This document shows, piece by piece, positions 46,696-54,645 of a DNA stretch of 64,000 nucleotides (positions within the stretch are counted from its first letter, which is position 1; each line of letters begins with the position of its first letter). Both the position numbers and the translations under genes were made by a program. The notes under the pieces are model-generated. The model saw nothing but the letters and a program-made list of their open reading frames with translations, was not told the DNA's origin and did not search any database. Source of the DNA: Oleispira sp963851095 (GTDB taxonomy: Bacteria; Pseudomonadota; Gammaproteobacteria; Pseudomonadales; Oceanobacteraceae); contig CAWKOX010000003.1 in the NCBI GenBank assembly GCA_963851095.1, positions 21,467 through 85,466 of the forward strand, in the 5' to 3' direction.

Positions 46696-47618
46696 TGAAT
46701 CGTTTAACGCTTTCATCCTTTTTATACTCACTCCTCATGAGTACAGGCACAGCATGTATTTCAATGCTGAGCTTACCTGCCCACGCAGAAGCACCACGCT
46801 GGTATAACGTTGAAGTTGCACTTATTGGTTATCAAAATAATCAGAAATTTGATGACGAGAATTGGCCAGAAGTTCTTACCAACCAAACGCCAATAACTGA
46901 AGAAGACAACAGCGAAGATACAACCAATAATAACAATGATGACCCATGGTCATGGGTCAGTTGGTGGAATAGCGACACAGACGATAATAACAGCCAAGCG
47001 TTATATAGCGTTAAAGGTCTTCAGGCCTCCGGCAAATCAGCCATGACAAATGCAGAGTCTATCCGCATAGACGCAACCCGCTTAAAGCTAAAAGTCCCTT
47101 TTGCCGAACAGGGGATTGCGTTTGAAGAGAAAACTGGGAGATTTGCAAAGGCCAGAAACCTACAACTGCTTTGGAGTCGTAAGTGGCAGCAGCCAATTCC
47201 AGAAAAAGAAGATACAACATTAGAAGAAAATGCCGTTAAAATTAATTTTAGAACCGCATTGAATCTGAATAAAGCACTAAAATCATCCGCCCCACTTTTG
47301 GAAGCAGAAGTTACTGGAGAACTTTACCTATATCGCAGCCGATATTTACACCTAGTTTCTAACTTAACTATTCAGCACTGGCAAAGTTTAGACCGCATCA
47401 CAGCGGTCGATAAATCGACCAATATTTTGCCGAGCCACCCAACCCTTACTGATAACATTATCCCGTCTAGCAATAGCACACCGCTAACGCCGATTGATGA
47501 GATTCCCGTAAGGGCTGCCACAATTAACCAAAGCCGTCGTATGCGCAGTAACGAACTGCACTACATAGATCACCCAATGCTGGGCATCTTAGTGAGAGTG
47601 ACGCCACTCGAAGAATAA
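46695..47618 (+). CDS. CsiV-family (peptidoglycan-binding-like) exported protein
   Basis: A 307-residue protein with a signal peptide (about 1-31, ending LPAHA-EA). The mature N-terminus RWYNVEVALIGYQN, followed by a Trp-Pro motif (DENWPEVL), is typical of the CsiV family, which in Shewanella-type bacteria supports cell-wall synthesis. A low-complexity Asn/Asp/Trp stretch (about 70-95) follows, then the domain core with LYLYRSRYLHLVSNL and the end segment LHYIDHPMLGILVRVTP. It starts in the mfd stop codon (TAATG), and mfd plus csiV in tandem is a common gammaproteobacterial order. Confidence 0.78.
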   Translation: MNRLTLSSFLYSLLMSTGTACISMLSLPAHAEAPRWYNVEVALIGYQNNQKFDDENWPEVLTNQTPITEEDNSEDTTNNNNDDPWSWVSWWNSDTDDNNSQALYSVKGLQASGKSAMTNAESIRIDATRLKLKVPFAEQGIAFEEKTGRFAKARNLQLLWSRKWQQPIPEKEDTTLEENAVKINFRTALNLNKALKSSAPLLEAEVTGELYLYRSRYLHLVSNLTIQHWQSLDRITAVDKSTNILPSHPTLTDNIIPSSNSTPLTPIDEIPVRAATINQSRRMRSNELHYIDHPMLGILVRVTPLEE

Positions 47619-47623
47619 AACGA

Positions 47624-48013
47624 CTAACCAAGGTGGAATACCATTATTTCATCTTGGTTACGCAAAGCACTCGCACGATTAGGAAATAGCTGAATATCGT
47701 TAGGGGTCAGTAAAATCACTTTCTCATCAAATAACCCTACTAGGCCTGAGCGTGTCATGTCCATAAAACGCCCTTCTTTTTGTACTAGATAATTCGATTC
47801 TTCTAAAGCTGCTGAATGTAAAAGTCCGTTTGCTAACGGGTCTTCTATTGAAGCGAGATCTTTATAAAGACTCAAACTATTATGCGCCAATAGCAGTATC
47901 TGGGTGTTTATTAAGGTAAGCGCTTCTACCCGCTCGCCATTTTTCAAAGTTAATAATTGCGATAATTGTACAACATCAGAATTAGTTTCTATCAACATAT
48001 CAATTCCATCCAC
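47624..48013 (-). CDS. Hypothetical protein
   Basis: A 129-residue soluble protein with no signal peptide. I do not recognise a family. It has regular alternating hydrophobic strands (VQLSQLLTLKNGERVEALTLINTQILLLAHN), which suggest a small beta-rich fold. A second start at Met6 (47998) is possible. It is convergent with the CsiV-like gene, 5 bases apart at the stops, and is transcribed away from the ABC-F gene terminator. Confidence 0.55.
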   Translation of the reverse strand: MDGIDMLIETNSDVVQLSQLLTLKNGERVEALTLINTQILLLAHNSLSLYKDLASIEDPLANGLLHSAALEESNYLVQKEGRFMDMTRSGLVGLFDEKVILLTPNDIQLFPNRASALRNQDEIMVFHLG

Positions 48014-48051
48014 TTAACAGCATGGGTTAACGTTACACAGACGGTAAACAC

Positions 48052-48088
48052 AAAAAAACCAGCAAAACCTTTAAGGCTGCTGGTTTTA
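48052..48088 (-). terminator. Intrinsic terminator of ybiT
   Basis: AAAACCAGCA / TGCTGGTTTT-type stem followed by TTTTTTT on the minus strand, about 90 bases past the ABC-F stop codon. Confidence 0.75.
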
Positions 48089-48174
48089 AATATACCAAGA
48101 ACGTTGCTCACAGCCTATTTAAATAAGTACGAACTAAAGAGCCATACCTACAAAAAACACAACGTAACTAAAAT

Positions 48175-49797
48175 CTATTTAGCCGCTTTTTTCGCTTCTT
48201 TTTCAGCCGCTTTTTGATTTGCTAGGTATTCATCATAAGTACCGTGAAAATCAATCACTTCTTGATCTTTAATTTCAACAATACGCGTCGCCAAAGAAGA
48301 AACAAATTCTCTATCGTGGCTCACGAAAATCAACGTACCATCAAACGCTTTTAACGCTTCGTTCAACGCTTCAATCGCTTCCATATCCAAGTGGTTGGTT
48401 GGCTCATCCATTACCAGTACGTTAAGATCCATCATCATTAACTTACCGAACAACAAACGGTTCTTTTCACCACCCGAACATACCTTAGCTTTCTTAACGA
48501 TGTCATCAGCACCGAATAACAAACGACCTAATAAGCCACGAACCATAAGGTCATCGTGCTTAGCCGTACGCCACTGAGACATCCACTCGAACAAATCCAA
48601 ATCGCAATCAAAGTCTTCGGTGCTATCTTGCGGGCAATAACCGATGGTCGCGTTCTCAGACCACTTAATGACACCGCCATTGGCTTTTAGATCGTCAACT
48701 AAGCAACGTAAGAACGTCGTTTTACCCGCACCGTTTTCACCAATAACCGCTAGCTTAGCGCCACCTTCTAGAATAAGGTTGCCATCTTTAAATAAGATCT
48801 CTTCGCCTTCATAGCCATGAGTCAAATCTTCCAAAACCAACGCCTGACGGTGCAAACGCTTGTCTTGCTTAAAGCTAATAGACGGCGTTACACGGCTTGA
48901 AGACTTAACTTCATCTAAAGAAATCTTATCCATCTTTTTAGCACGCGAGCTGGCCAATTTCGCCTTAGAAGCGTTTGCTGAGAAACGGTTAACAAACGCT
49001 TGCAGTTCTTCAATTTCAGCCGCTTTCTTTTCATTACCCGCAAGCAACTGCTCACGAATAAGGCCAGAAGCTTCTAAGTAGTACTCGTAGTTACCTGGGT
49101 AAATACGCAATTCTCCATAATCGATATCGGCCATGTGCGTACACACAGAATTCAAGAAATGACGATCGTGAGAAATAATAACCATGGTGCATTTACGCTG
49201 ATTCAATACATCAGACAACCAGTTAATGGTGTAAATATCCAAGTTGTTGGTTGGCTCATCTAATAACAAAATATCAGGATTAGAGAACAACGCCTGCGCC
49301 AATAATACACGCACTTTATGACCCGGTGGCACCTGAGCCATTAAACCAAAATGGAACTCTTCAGCAATACCCGCTTCAAGCAAAATATCACCCGCGCGAG
49401 ATTCAGCGCTGTAACCGTCCATTTCAGCGAATTCAACTTCAAGGTTCGCTACCGTCATGCCGTCATCTTCCGACATATGCGGCAAAGCATACATGCGATC
49501 GCGTTCTTGCTTAACTTCCCAAAGCGCCTTATCACCCATGATCACAGCATCAATGACACTGTATTCTTCAAAGGCAAACTGATCTTGACTCAAGGTACCT
49601 AGCTTCTCACCTGGAGTAAGAGAAACGTTGCCAGACGTTGGCGCAAGCTCACCACTTAGAATTTTCATGAATGTTGATTTACCGCAACCATTGGCACCAA
49701 TCAAACCATAGCGATGGCCATTACCAAATTTTGCTGAGATGTTTTCAAACAAAGGCTCAGCGCCGAATTGCATTGTAATATTAGCGGTAGATAACAA
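48175..49797 (-). CDS. ybiT: ABC-F ATPase, YbiT type
   Basis: About 540 residues that align with E. coli YbiT from its first residues. Walker A motifs are GANGCGKST and GENGAGKTT. Walker B motifs are DILLLDEPTNNLD and VLVMDEPTNHLD. The second signature is CSGGEK, and the first is the degenerate VPPGHK, as YbiT has. The linker has the ABC-F interdomain helices (FVNRFSANASKAKLASSRAKKMDKI). I place the start at TTG 49797 because AGGA lies 8 bases before it and the residues after it (LSTANITMQFG) match the E. coli start. The frame is open to 49857. ABC-F proteins act on ribosomes. Confidence 0.92.
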   Translation of the reverse strand: MLSTANITMQFGAEPLFENISAKFGNGHRYGLIGANGCGKSTFMKILSGELAPTSGNVSLTPGEKLGTLSQDQFAFEEYSVIDAVIMGDKALWEVKQERDRMYALPHMSEDDGMTVANLEVEFAEMDGYSAESRAGDILLEAGIAEEFHFGLMAQVPPGHKVRVLLAQALFSNPDILLLDEPTNNLDIYTINWLSDVLNQRKCTMVIISHDRHFLNSVCTHMADIDYGELRIYPGNYEYYLEASGLIREQLLAGNEKKAAEIEELQAFVNRFSANASKAKLASSRAKKMDKISLDEVKSSSRVTPSISFKQDKRLHRQALVLEDLTHGYEGEEILFKDGNLILEGGAKLAVIGENGAGKTTFLRCLVDDLKANGGVIKWSENATIGYCPQDSTEDFDCDLDLFEWMSQWRTAKHDDLMVRGLLGRLLFGADDIVKKAKVCSGGEKNRLLFGKLMMMDLNVLVMDEPTNHLDMEAIEALNEALKAFDGTLIFVSHDREFVSSLATRIVEIKDQEVIDFHGTYDEYLANQKAAEKEAKKAAK

Positions 49798-50177
49798 AGG
49801 GATTTTTCCTAGAAGAAACAGAAGGTATGAAGAACGCAGAGAAAGAGGCGTACACACATAAGAATTGCGCGCATGATAAAGAGTTAATGGCGATTTGTCG
49901 AGGACAGCCGCAAGTTAATTGATTAAAAAACGCTCAACTCAGATCTCTCACTTTCAAGATAGAAGCAGCAAACACTGAACTAACCGTTGATTAAAAAGAA
50001 ATTAACACCATTCTCACCCCTACCCGTCAAGAAACACCCACAAATGAATGGCAACTAAAAAGCAGGTTCGCCTATCAATATTTAGGGGTAGTTGCTAAGC
50101 ATTTGAAAAATATAAGAAATATGGCTGAGATAAATGAGTCTTAGATTAAGCGACACTGGGCATTACTTGATATCAAA

Positions 50178-50206
50178 TTGACAAAAGCGACAGCTGAATA
50201 TAGTGT
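50178..50206 (+). promoter_or_regulatory. Candidate sigma-70 promoter ahead of the cassette array
   Basis: TTGACA (50178-50183), a 17-base spacer and TAGTGT (50201-50206). A second possible start signal, an extended -10 TGCTATGAT, lies at 50231-50239. Both point into the array. The stretch 49798-50357 holds no gene, only these signals and the array edge. Confidence 0.45.
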
Positions 50207-50281
50207 TGTTTAAATTATTAACAGGGATAGTGCTATGATCTTAAAGGAATTTTCCTCTTGTTCGCCTTTCCCAGATATAAG

Positions 50282-50320
50282 GGTTTATGCGACATGCTGT
50301 CGCATAAACCGCTGTTAGCC
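50282..50320 (+). other. Hairpin and R-prime box at the left edge of the plus-strand array
   Basis: A perfect 13-bp inverted repeat (GGTTTATGCGACA / TGTCGCATAAACC, 3-nt loop, 50282-50310) is followed by GCTGTTAGCC with the core box GTTAGCC (50314-50320). No clear R-double-prime box precedes it, so this is a degenerate attC or attI-like end and not a full site. Confidence 0.5.
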
Positions 50321-50357
50321 ATGTGCTGGTGTATTTAAATTGGAACTAATAGGTAGA

Positions 50358-50885
50358 ATGAAAGTATATTTTTATATTGGATTAAGTGTTTTAAGCATTC
50401 TGAGTGGCTGTAGCAATATAAGTGAAAACCCAAGACCTAGGGTAACTATCTCTTCATGCACTGACTTAGATCACCCACAAAATGAATTTTTAAAAGATAA
50501 ATTTGTTGAGTGCCAATCTAGAAATAATATTAATTTTCAAGCCATATATCAGTCTGAATTAAGTAATAATAAAAACTTAGAAGTGGAATTTACTCGTTCG
50601 GTATGCGTGGATAATTTTGGAAAGGTGGAGTCGGTTAAGAAAACTAGTGAAGAAATCGACTCTAAATTGACTCTTATGATGAGTGCATATTTAAAATATA
50701 TAATTTATCCACAATCTCGTGATGGCGGGTGCTTTTCACAAAAATTTGAATTTAAGCTAAATGAATATGAGAATATGCCATTAGCTCATAATGAGAAGCT
50801 AAGAAATCATCATTTCGAATATAAATGGGCTAACAATGCCATGTATGGGATGCCCCATAATGGCGGGCGTTATGATTCAAATTGA
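50358..50885 (+). CDS. Lipoprotein with TonB-C-like domain, cassette gene
   Basis: A 175-residue lipoprotein with lipobox LSILSGC near residue 18. The region at about 60-135 (VEFTRSVCVDNFGKVESVKKTS, IIYPQSRDGGCFSQKFEFKL) looks like the energy-transducer TonB C-terminal fold that also occurs in small lipoproteins. I start at ATG 50358, preceded by AATAGGTAGA, since the upstream TTG at 50340 would place six residues before the signal. The stop is followed within 4 bases by the next start, with no attC between, so this and the next gene share one cassette. Confidence 0.6.
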   Translation: MKVYFYIGLSVLSILSGCSNISENPRPRVTISSCTDLDHPQNEFLKDKFVECQSRNNINFQAIYQSELSNNKNLEVEFTRSVCVDNFGKVESVKKTSEEIDSKLTLMMSAYLKYIIYPQSRDGGCFSQKFEFKLNEYENMPLAHNEKLRNHHFEYKWANNAMYGMPHNGGRYDSN

Positions 50886-50888
50886 ATT

Positions 50889-51428
50889 ATGAAAAATTAT
50901 CAGGAAATATTAGTTGAGTGTTGGTATGACCAAGTTGATCTTGTATCGATCAAGCAGTGGGCTTACACGTACATTGAAAATAATGATGATATTCCTGAAG
51001 AGGTATTTGAATTACTTGACGCTGATAAATATCAATTTGAAAGCCTTCTCCTGAAATTGTCGAGAGTAATAGATTCTGGTTTTTCACCACAATCCATAAG
51101 TGCTGAAATCTTGGCAGCTAAGCACTTAATGAAAGTAGCTTCCAAGTATTTAAATGACAAAGCTACTCCAATGGATGTTTGTAGAGTCGTAGGTAAAATT
51201 GACGGTGGTTTCTTGGGTGCCGCTAGAGGACTGCCTGATGACGTTGCTTACTATCCTGATTGGCTAGGAAATCTCTATAATAGCTGTGATTGGTGCGATG
51301 ATACTTGGACAAGTAGTAGCGCACCTCATTTAAAGAAAGACTTAGAGACTCAGATCGCGAATATAGGTAAATGGGTCGAAAGTCATAACAAGTCGCTGAA
51401 AGGCGACGCAAAAATACGCGCGCTTTAG
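50889..51428 (+). CDS. Hypothetical protein, second gene of a two-gene cassette
   Basis: A 179-residue acidic soluble protein. I recognise no family. The N-terminal two thirds are helical (SIKQWAYTYIENNDDIPEEVFELLDADKY) and the C-terminal part has NSCDWCDDTWTSSSAPHL with a Cys pair. Its C-terminus (SHNKSLKGDAKIRAL) is coded by the attC, and the stop is inside that site. It lies directly after the lipoprotein gene and is probably translated from the same mRNA. An immunity-protein-like role would fit size and acidity but is speculation. Confidence 0.55.
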   Translation: MKNYQEILVECWYDQVDLVSIKQWAYTYIENNDDIPEEVFELLDADKYQFESLLLKLSRVIDSGFSPQSISAEILAAKHLMKVASKYLNDKATPMDVCRVVGKIDGGFLGAARGLPDDVAYYPDWLGNLYNSCDWCDDTWTSSSAPHLKKDLETQIANIGKWVESHNKSLKGDAKIRAL

Positions 51429-51441
51429 CGAGGCGTTAGCT
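51384..51441 (+). other. attC site
   Basis: R-double-prime region CATAAC (51384-51389) and R-prime GTTAGCT (51435-51441) bound about 58 bp with a GTCGC / GCGAC stem. Confidence 0.8.
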
Positions 51442-51460
51442 CTAAGGAGATTGTCACCAT

Positions 51461-52162
51461 ATGACTAAGATTTTTTTAACTATTACGATTTTATTTTTCA
51501 GCGGAATTACTATGGCCGATATAAATGCTGGAATTGAGTCATACAATAAAGGTAATTATTCAGTAGCTTATACTGAATTTGAAAATGCCTCTCAATCTGG
51601 AGACGCCTTTGGCCATCATCTACTAGCGAGCCTGTACTACCAAGGCCACGGTGTAGAAAAAAACATTCCAAAAGCTGTAAAGCTATTCGAACGAGCCACA
51701 AGCCAAGGGTACGCACCATCCCATGCCAATCTTGGTCTCATGTACCATTCAGGTGACGGGGTTGAGCCAAATTCAGAAAAGGCGCTGTTCCACTATAGTG
51801 AAGCTGCTAAAACTGGAGACTTTCAGTCTTCGTATAACCTCGGTCAAATATTCCGAAAAGGATGGCATGATGTTGATATATCTTATGAAAAAGCAGCTTC
51901 GTATTATCGTTTCGGTGCTGAATATGGCCACGTATCCAGTGTTAACGAATACGCATTGATGTTTGCGCAAGGCCAAGGGGTTTCAAACGATTTCGTCGAA
52001 GCGTATGCCTGGATGCAATACGCAGCAGAGCAGGGGAATCCATCGGCAGTAAAGAACTTAGCCCAGCTAGTAGAAATTATTGAAAATCAAGGGAAACTAA
52101 AGCAAGCAATGTCTAGGGCTACAGCTGTGAACGCACAAATTGCCGTGAAATCTACGGAGTAA
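51461..52162 (+). CDS. Sel1-repeat exported protein, cassette gene
   Basis: A 233-residue protein with a signal peptide (about 1-19, ending GITMA-DI) and five or so Sel1-like repeats of 36 residues. Characteristic units are AFGHHLLASLYYQGHGVEKN, APSHANLGLMYHSGDGVEPN, QSSYNLGQIFRKG and VNEYALMFAQGQGVSNDFVEAYAWMQYAAEQGN. Such repeats form alpha-solenoids for protein binding, here in the periplasm. The gene has GGAGATTGTC before its ATG. It is a single-gene cassette. Confidence 0.82.
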   Translation: MTKIFLTITILFFSGITMADINAGIESYNKGNYSVAYTEFENASQSGDAFGHHLLASLYYQGHGVEKNIPKAVKLFERATSQGYAPSHANLGLMYHSGDGVEPNSEKALFHYSEAAKTGDFQSSYNLGQIFRKGWHDVDISYEKAASYYRFGAEYGHVSSVNEYALMFAQGQGVSNDFVEAYAWMQYAAEQGNPSAVKNLAQLVEIIENQGKLKQAMSRATAVNAQIAVKSTE

Positions 52163-52163
52163 G

Positions 52164-52268
52164 AGCTAACAAACGGCTGCATCGGACAAATTTCCGCTGT
52201 CACCTTTTGTGCAAAAACACGCACAAAAGCCGCCATCAAAAATTTGCTCGGTGAGCCGGGCGTTATGT
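52164..52268 (+). other. attC site
   Basis: AGCTAAC (52164-52170) and GTTATGT (52262-52268) bound 105 bp. An inner hairpin TTTTGTGC / GCACAAAA forms the distal stem. Confidence 0.85.
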
Positions 52269-52279
52269 GAATATTTAGT

Positions 52280-52627
52280 ATGCTGATAACTTTATTTGAA
52301 ATTGCTAAAACAATTATTATTTCTACACCCTTAGTCTTTTTAGCAACAATATTATATGTAAATTTGCTACTTGGTATCGCGAATGTATTTGGCGGGGGAT
52401 TAAAGTTTATCTTAAGTATGTGCACATATGCTCTCTACAATGTTGTTATTGTCGCCCCCTTCTTGGTTCTATTATGGGATGTCCGAGAAGCTATCGCTGT
52501 AACCCACGCATATTGGCAAATTGTTATTGCATTCATTAGCTATTTTGCAGTGATGTACCCAAGCTTTAAGTACTTGTTTAAGACTAAAATTGAATCCCTT
52601 CAAAGGGCAGGATATTTTAAACAGTAA
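52280..52627 (+). CDS. Small membrane protein, cassette gene
   Basis: A 115-residue protein with three hydrophobic helices (about 10-33, 40-66 and 78-97) and a basic tail (FKTKIESLQRAGYFKQ). No family recognised. It begins 11 bases after the R-prime box of the previous attC, with no clear ribosome site. Its C-terminus lies outside the next attC. Confidence 0.5.
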   Translation: MLITLFEIAKTIIISTPLVFLATILYVNLLLGIANVFGGGLKFILSMCTYALYNVVIVAPFLVLLWDVREAIAVTHAYWQIVIAFISYFAVMYPSFKYLFKTKIESLQRAGYFKQ

Positions 52628-52636
52628 ATTACAATC

Positions 52637-52710
52637 ACATAACAAAGCCAGCCAATTCGCCAGCAAGCTGGCTGGACTCGTAAACTCGCCATTGCTGGCA
52701 GGCGTTATAC
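52637..52710 (+). other. attC site
   Basis: ACATAAC (52637-52643) and GTTATAC (52704-52710) bound 74 bp with a GCCAGC-rich stem. Confidence 0.87.
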
Positions 52711-52722
52711 GAAGGAAGAAGA

Positions 52723-53169
52723 ATGAACGAAAATGAATTCTGGAACATCATAGGGAAATTGGATTGGGATCAATCAGGAGATGATGAAGGTGTAGTCGAG
52801 CCCGTCGTTGATGCTTTATCTAAAATGTCAGATGAGGATATCTTTCAATTTGAAGAGCTACTATCTCAAAAACTGTTTGCTCTAGATACAAAAGCACACG
52901 CCAAAGAAATTGGAGAAGATGCCTATATCAACGACGATGAGTATTTCTCACCTGATAGCTTTCTTTATTCAAGATGCATTGTGGTGGCAAATGGCAAAGA
53001 GCTATTCAATCATATATTACAAAATCCTAAAGAGTTTCCAAAAGACATGGAGTTTGAGGCAATACTTTACGTTGCCCAAGAAGCCTACGAACAAAAAAAT
53101 GATAAAGAGTGGGGCTATGTATCTTCAACAGATTATGAGACTTATAAAAATGTCAGTGGTTGGCAGTAA
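52723..53169 (+). CDS. DUF4240 protein, cassette gene
   Basis: A 148-residue protein of the DUF4240 kind. The hallmark is an N-terminal MNENEFWNIIGKL, then LSKMSDEDIFQFEELLSQKLFALDT and the DSFLYSRCIVVANGKELFNHIL segment. It is soluble and acidic. The family function is unknown, and members are common in secondary-metabolite and mobile regions. GAAGGAAGAAGA precedes the ATG as a strong ribosome site located just after the attC, so the cassette brings its own translation start. Confidence 0.75.
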   Translation: MNENEFWNIIGKLDWDQSGDDEGVVEPVVDALSKMSDEDIFQFEELLSQKLFALDTKAHAKEIGEDAYINDDEYFSPDSFLYSRCIVVANGKELFNHILQNPKEFPKDMEFEAILYVAQEAYEQKNDKEWGYVSSTDYETYKNVSGWQ

Positions 53170-53172
53170 AAC

Positions 53173-53250
53173 GTATAACAAGCACAGGCAAATTCATTCC
53201 GCTACGCTCCATTGGACGCGCTTTGCGCGCCTTTGCTGTGGGCGTTATAC
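53173..53250 (+). other. attC site
   Basis: GTATAAC (53173-53179) and GTTATAC (53244-53250) bound 78 bp. Confidence 0.87.
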
Positions 53251-53264
53251 GCAGGAAGGTTAAT

Positions 53265-53618
53265 TTGAAGATTACATGGGAAGTCGAATTAAATAGCGCT
53301 GTATTTCCCCTTGTCAGAATCTTTCATTTCCTGTTCAAGCCGAGAGACTACAAAGAACGCATAAAGCATTGCCTTATTTTCGATAAAAAGAATCTTTCTT
53401 ATCACAAAGGCAATGCCACTATATGGGAAATAGAATATATGAGGCTGGGGTATTTGGAATTACCAAAGGACCTATCTCCTAGCTCATTACTTGAAAATTC
53501 TTACGAAGTATTTGTGCACACAAATGATAATGATAAGTATGCTTTCGATAGTACACTTACTCCTGATAAGATTAATGAGTTGAAGTCAGAAATCGAACAA
53601 AGAGCAGGAAGCGTATAA
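53265..53618 (+). CDS. Hypothetical protein, cassette gene (TTG start)
   Basis: A 117-residue soluble protein with no recognised family. The frame is open back to ATG 53160, but that ATG lies in the previous gene and the frame would run through the attC. A TTG at 53265 with GCAGGAAGG upstream starts cleanly after the R-prime box, giving LKITWEVELNSAVFPL. A long middle strand region (HCLIFDKKNLSYHKGNATIWEIEYMRLGY) suggests a PH-like beta fold. The stop lies in the next attC. Confidence 0.55.
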   Translation: MKITWEVELNSAVFPLVRIFHFLFKPRDYKERIKHCLIFDKKNLSYHKGNATIWEIEYMRLGYLELPKDLSPSSLLENSYEVFVHTNDNDKYAFDSTLTPDKINELKSEIEQRAGSV

Positions 53619-53711
53619 CAATGAGTTGGTGTTCGCACCTACGGTGCTGGGACGGTTACACTTCATTCGTTCCTCATTACGTTTCACCGCCCCACAACAA
53701 AAGCGTTAGCA
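53614..53711 (+). other. attC site
   Basis: GTATAAC (53614-53620) and GTTAGCA (53705-53711) bound 98 bp. Confidence 0.82.
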
Positions 53712-53714
53712 GTC

Positions 53715-54164
53715 ATGAATAAATCATCTCAAAAATTAAAAATGGGCTTTCGCTTAGGTATTTATACCAAAGAAGAAGTAGTAGATTGGGTTGTCGCTGA
53801 AATAGACCAATCTGACGAACCCAGTGATAAATTACTAGACCTATCCTTTGCTACGACTAAGGGAGTTCATGATATTTATTCTGCACTTTGTGATCTGGAT
53901 GGATCGCCAGAAGAAGATGATGTTCTAATCGAAGTTCTCACTGAATTGGAAGCCCAACCTATAGAAAATATTGAGTTTTGCAGGGACTTAGCAATAAAAC
54001 TTTATAGCTATTATGTAGATAAGAACTATGAGGTAAGTCAAAGATTAGCTGAAATTGGTTTTTTTGATGATGGATATGAATTGGCATTAAGAGGAATTGG
54101 GGAGACCATTGATGAATGGCATGCTAGGTTTAAGGAATTCTTAAATGAACTTAAAAACTGCTAA
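53715..54164 (+). CDS. Hypothetical protein, cassette gene
   Basis: A 149-residue acidic soluble helical protein. The start (FRLGIYTKEEVVDWVVAEIDQSDEPSDKLLDLSFATTKG) and the later EVLTELEAQPIENIEFCRDLAIKLY have the look of small immunity-like helical proteins, but I recognise no family. It starts 4 bases after the R-prime box. Its stop overlaps the next attC, in which AACTGC codes its last residues. Confidence 0.52.
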   Translation: MNKSSQKLKMGFRLGIYTKEEVVDWVVAEIDQSDEPSDKLLDLSFATTKGVHDIYSALCDLDGSPEEDDVLIEVLTELEAQPIENIEFCRDLAIKLYSYYVDKNYEVSQRLAEIGFFDDGYELALRGIGETIDEWHARFKEFLNELKNC

Positions 54165-54231
54165 CAATACATTGGTGAACGTCCCTACGGGACTGGGACG
54201 CTTACAGCGCCCCACAATATTGGCGTTAACT
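54159..54231 (+). other. attC site
   Basis: TGCTAAC (54159-54165) and GTTAACT (54225-54231) bound 73 bp. Confidence 0.83.
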
Positions 54232-54235
54232 GTTT

Positions 54236-54577
54236 ATGAGTATTAACATCGAAAAATTTATCGAATTAGCTCAAATACATGCTGATACAAATTACGGCAA
54301 CCCAGCAAGTGTGAAGAAAGCGAACGTTGCCGCAGAAGCAATGAATGTTGTGGCTGTCGAATTCATTGAGGCTGGCCGCATAGAAGAACTATTAGGTTTA
54401 ATTACTCATTCAACAGCTGGATCTTGGGTTGCATTTTCGGTGGCGGATCAGATTGGTATTAGCGCTGAGCAGAAAGATCGCTGTATCAGTAAAATTAAAG
54501 ATTTAGCTGTAGGTTCTAGTTTAAGTTCAATGGGTGCAGAGTATTGGCTCAAAGAGCGTGGCTATGATCACAGTTAA
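54236..54577 (+). CDS. Hypothetical protein, cassette gene interrupted downstream by intron 1
   Basis: A 113-residue soluble helical protein without recognised family (FIELAQIHADTNYGNPASVKKANVAAEAMNVVAVEF). It resembles small helical immunity-like proteins in size only. The ATG is 4 bases after the R-prime box. The last base of the stop codon is the first base past the intron junction. The base is A in either state, so the insertion leaves the protein unchanged. Confidence 0.52.
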   Translation: MSINIEKFIELAQIHADTNYGNPASVKKANVAAEAMNVVAVEFIEAGRIEELLGLITHSTAGSWVAFSVADQIGISAEQKDRCISKIKDLAVGSSLSSMGAEYWLKERGYDHS

Positions 54578-54645
54578 TCGGGTAGCCGGAGGTATCTAGC
54601 CTCCAGCCCCCACAACACCCTGCATGCGGATCCGCACAGGGCGTT

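Noticed and set aside
50889..51428. A possible missed attC between the lipoprotein gene and the 179-codon gene
   Set aside because: Only 3 bases separate them, so no attC can fit and they form one cassette.
53160..53264. N-terminal extension of the cassette gene at 53265 from ATG 53160
   Set aside because: It would start inside the previous gene and translate through the attC. TTG 53265 has a good ribosome site and lies just after the R-prime box.
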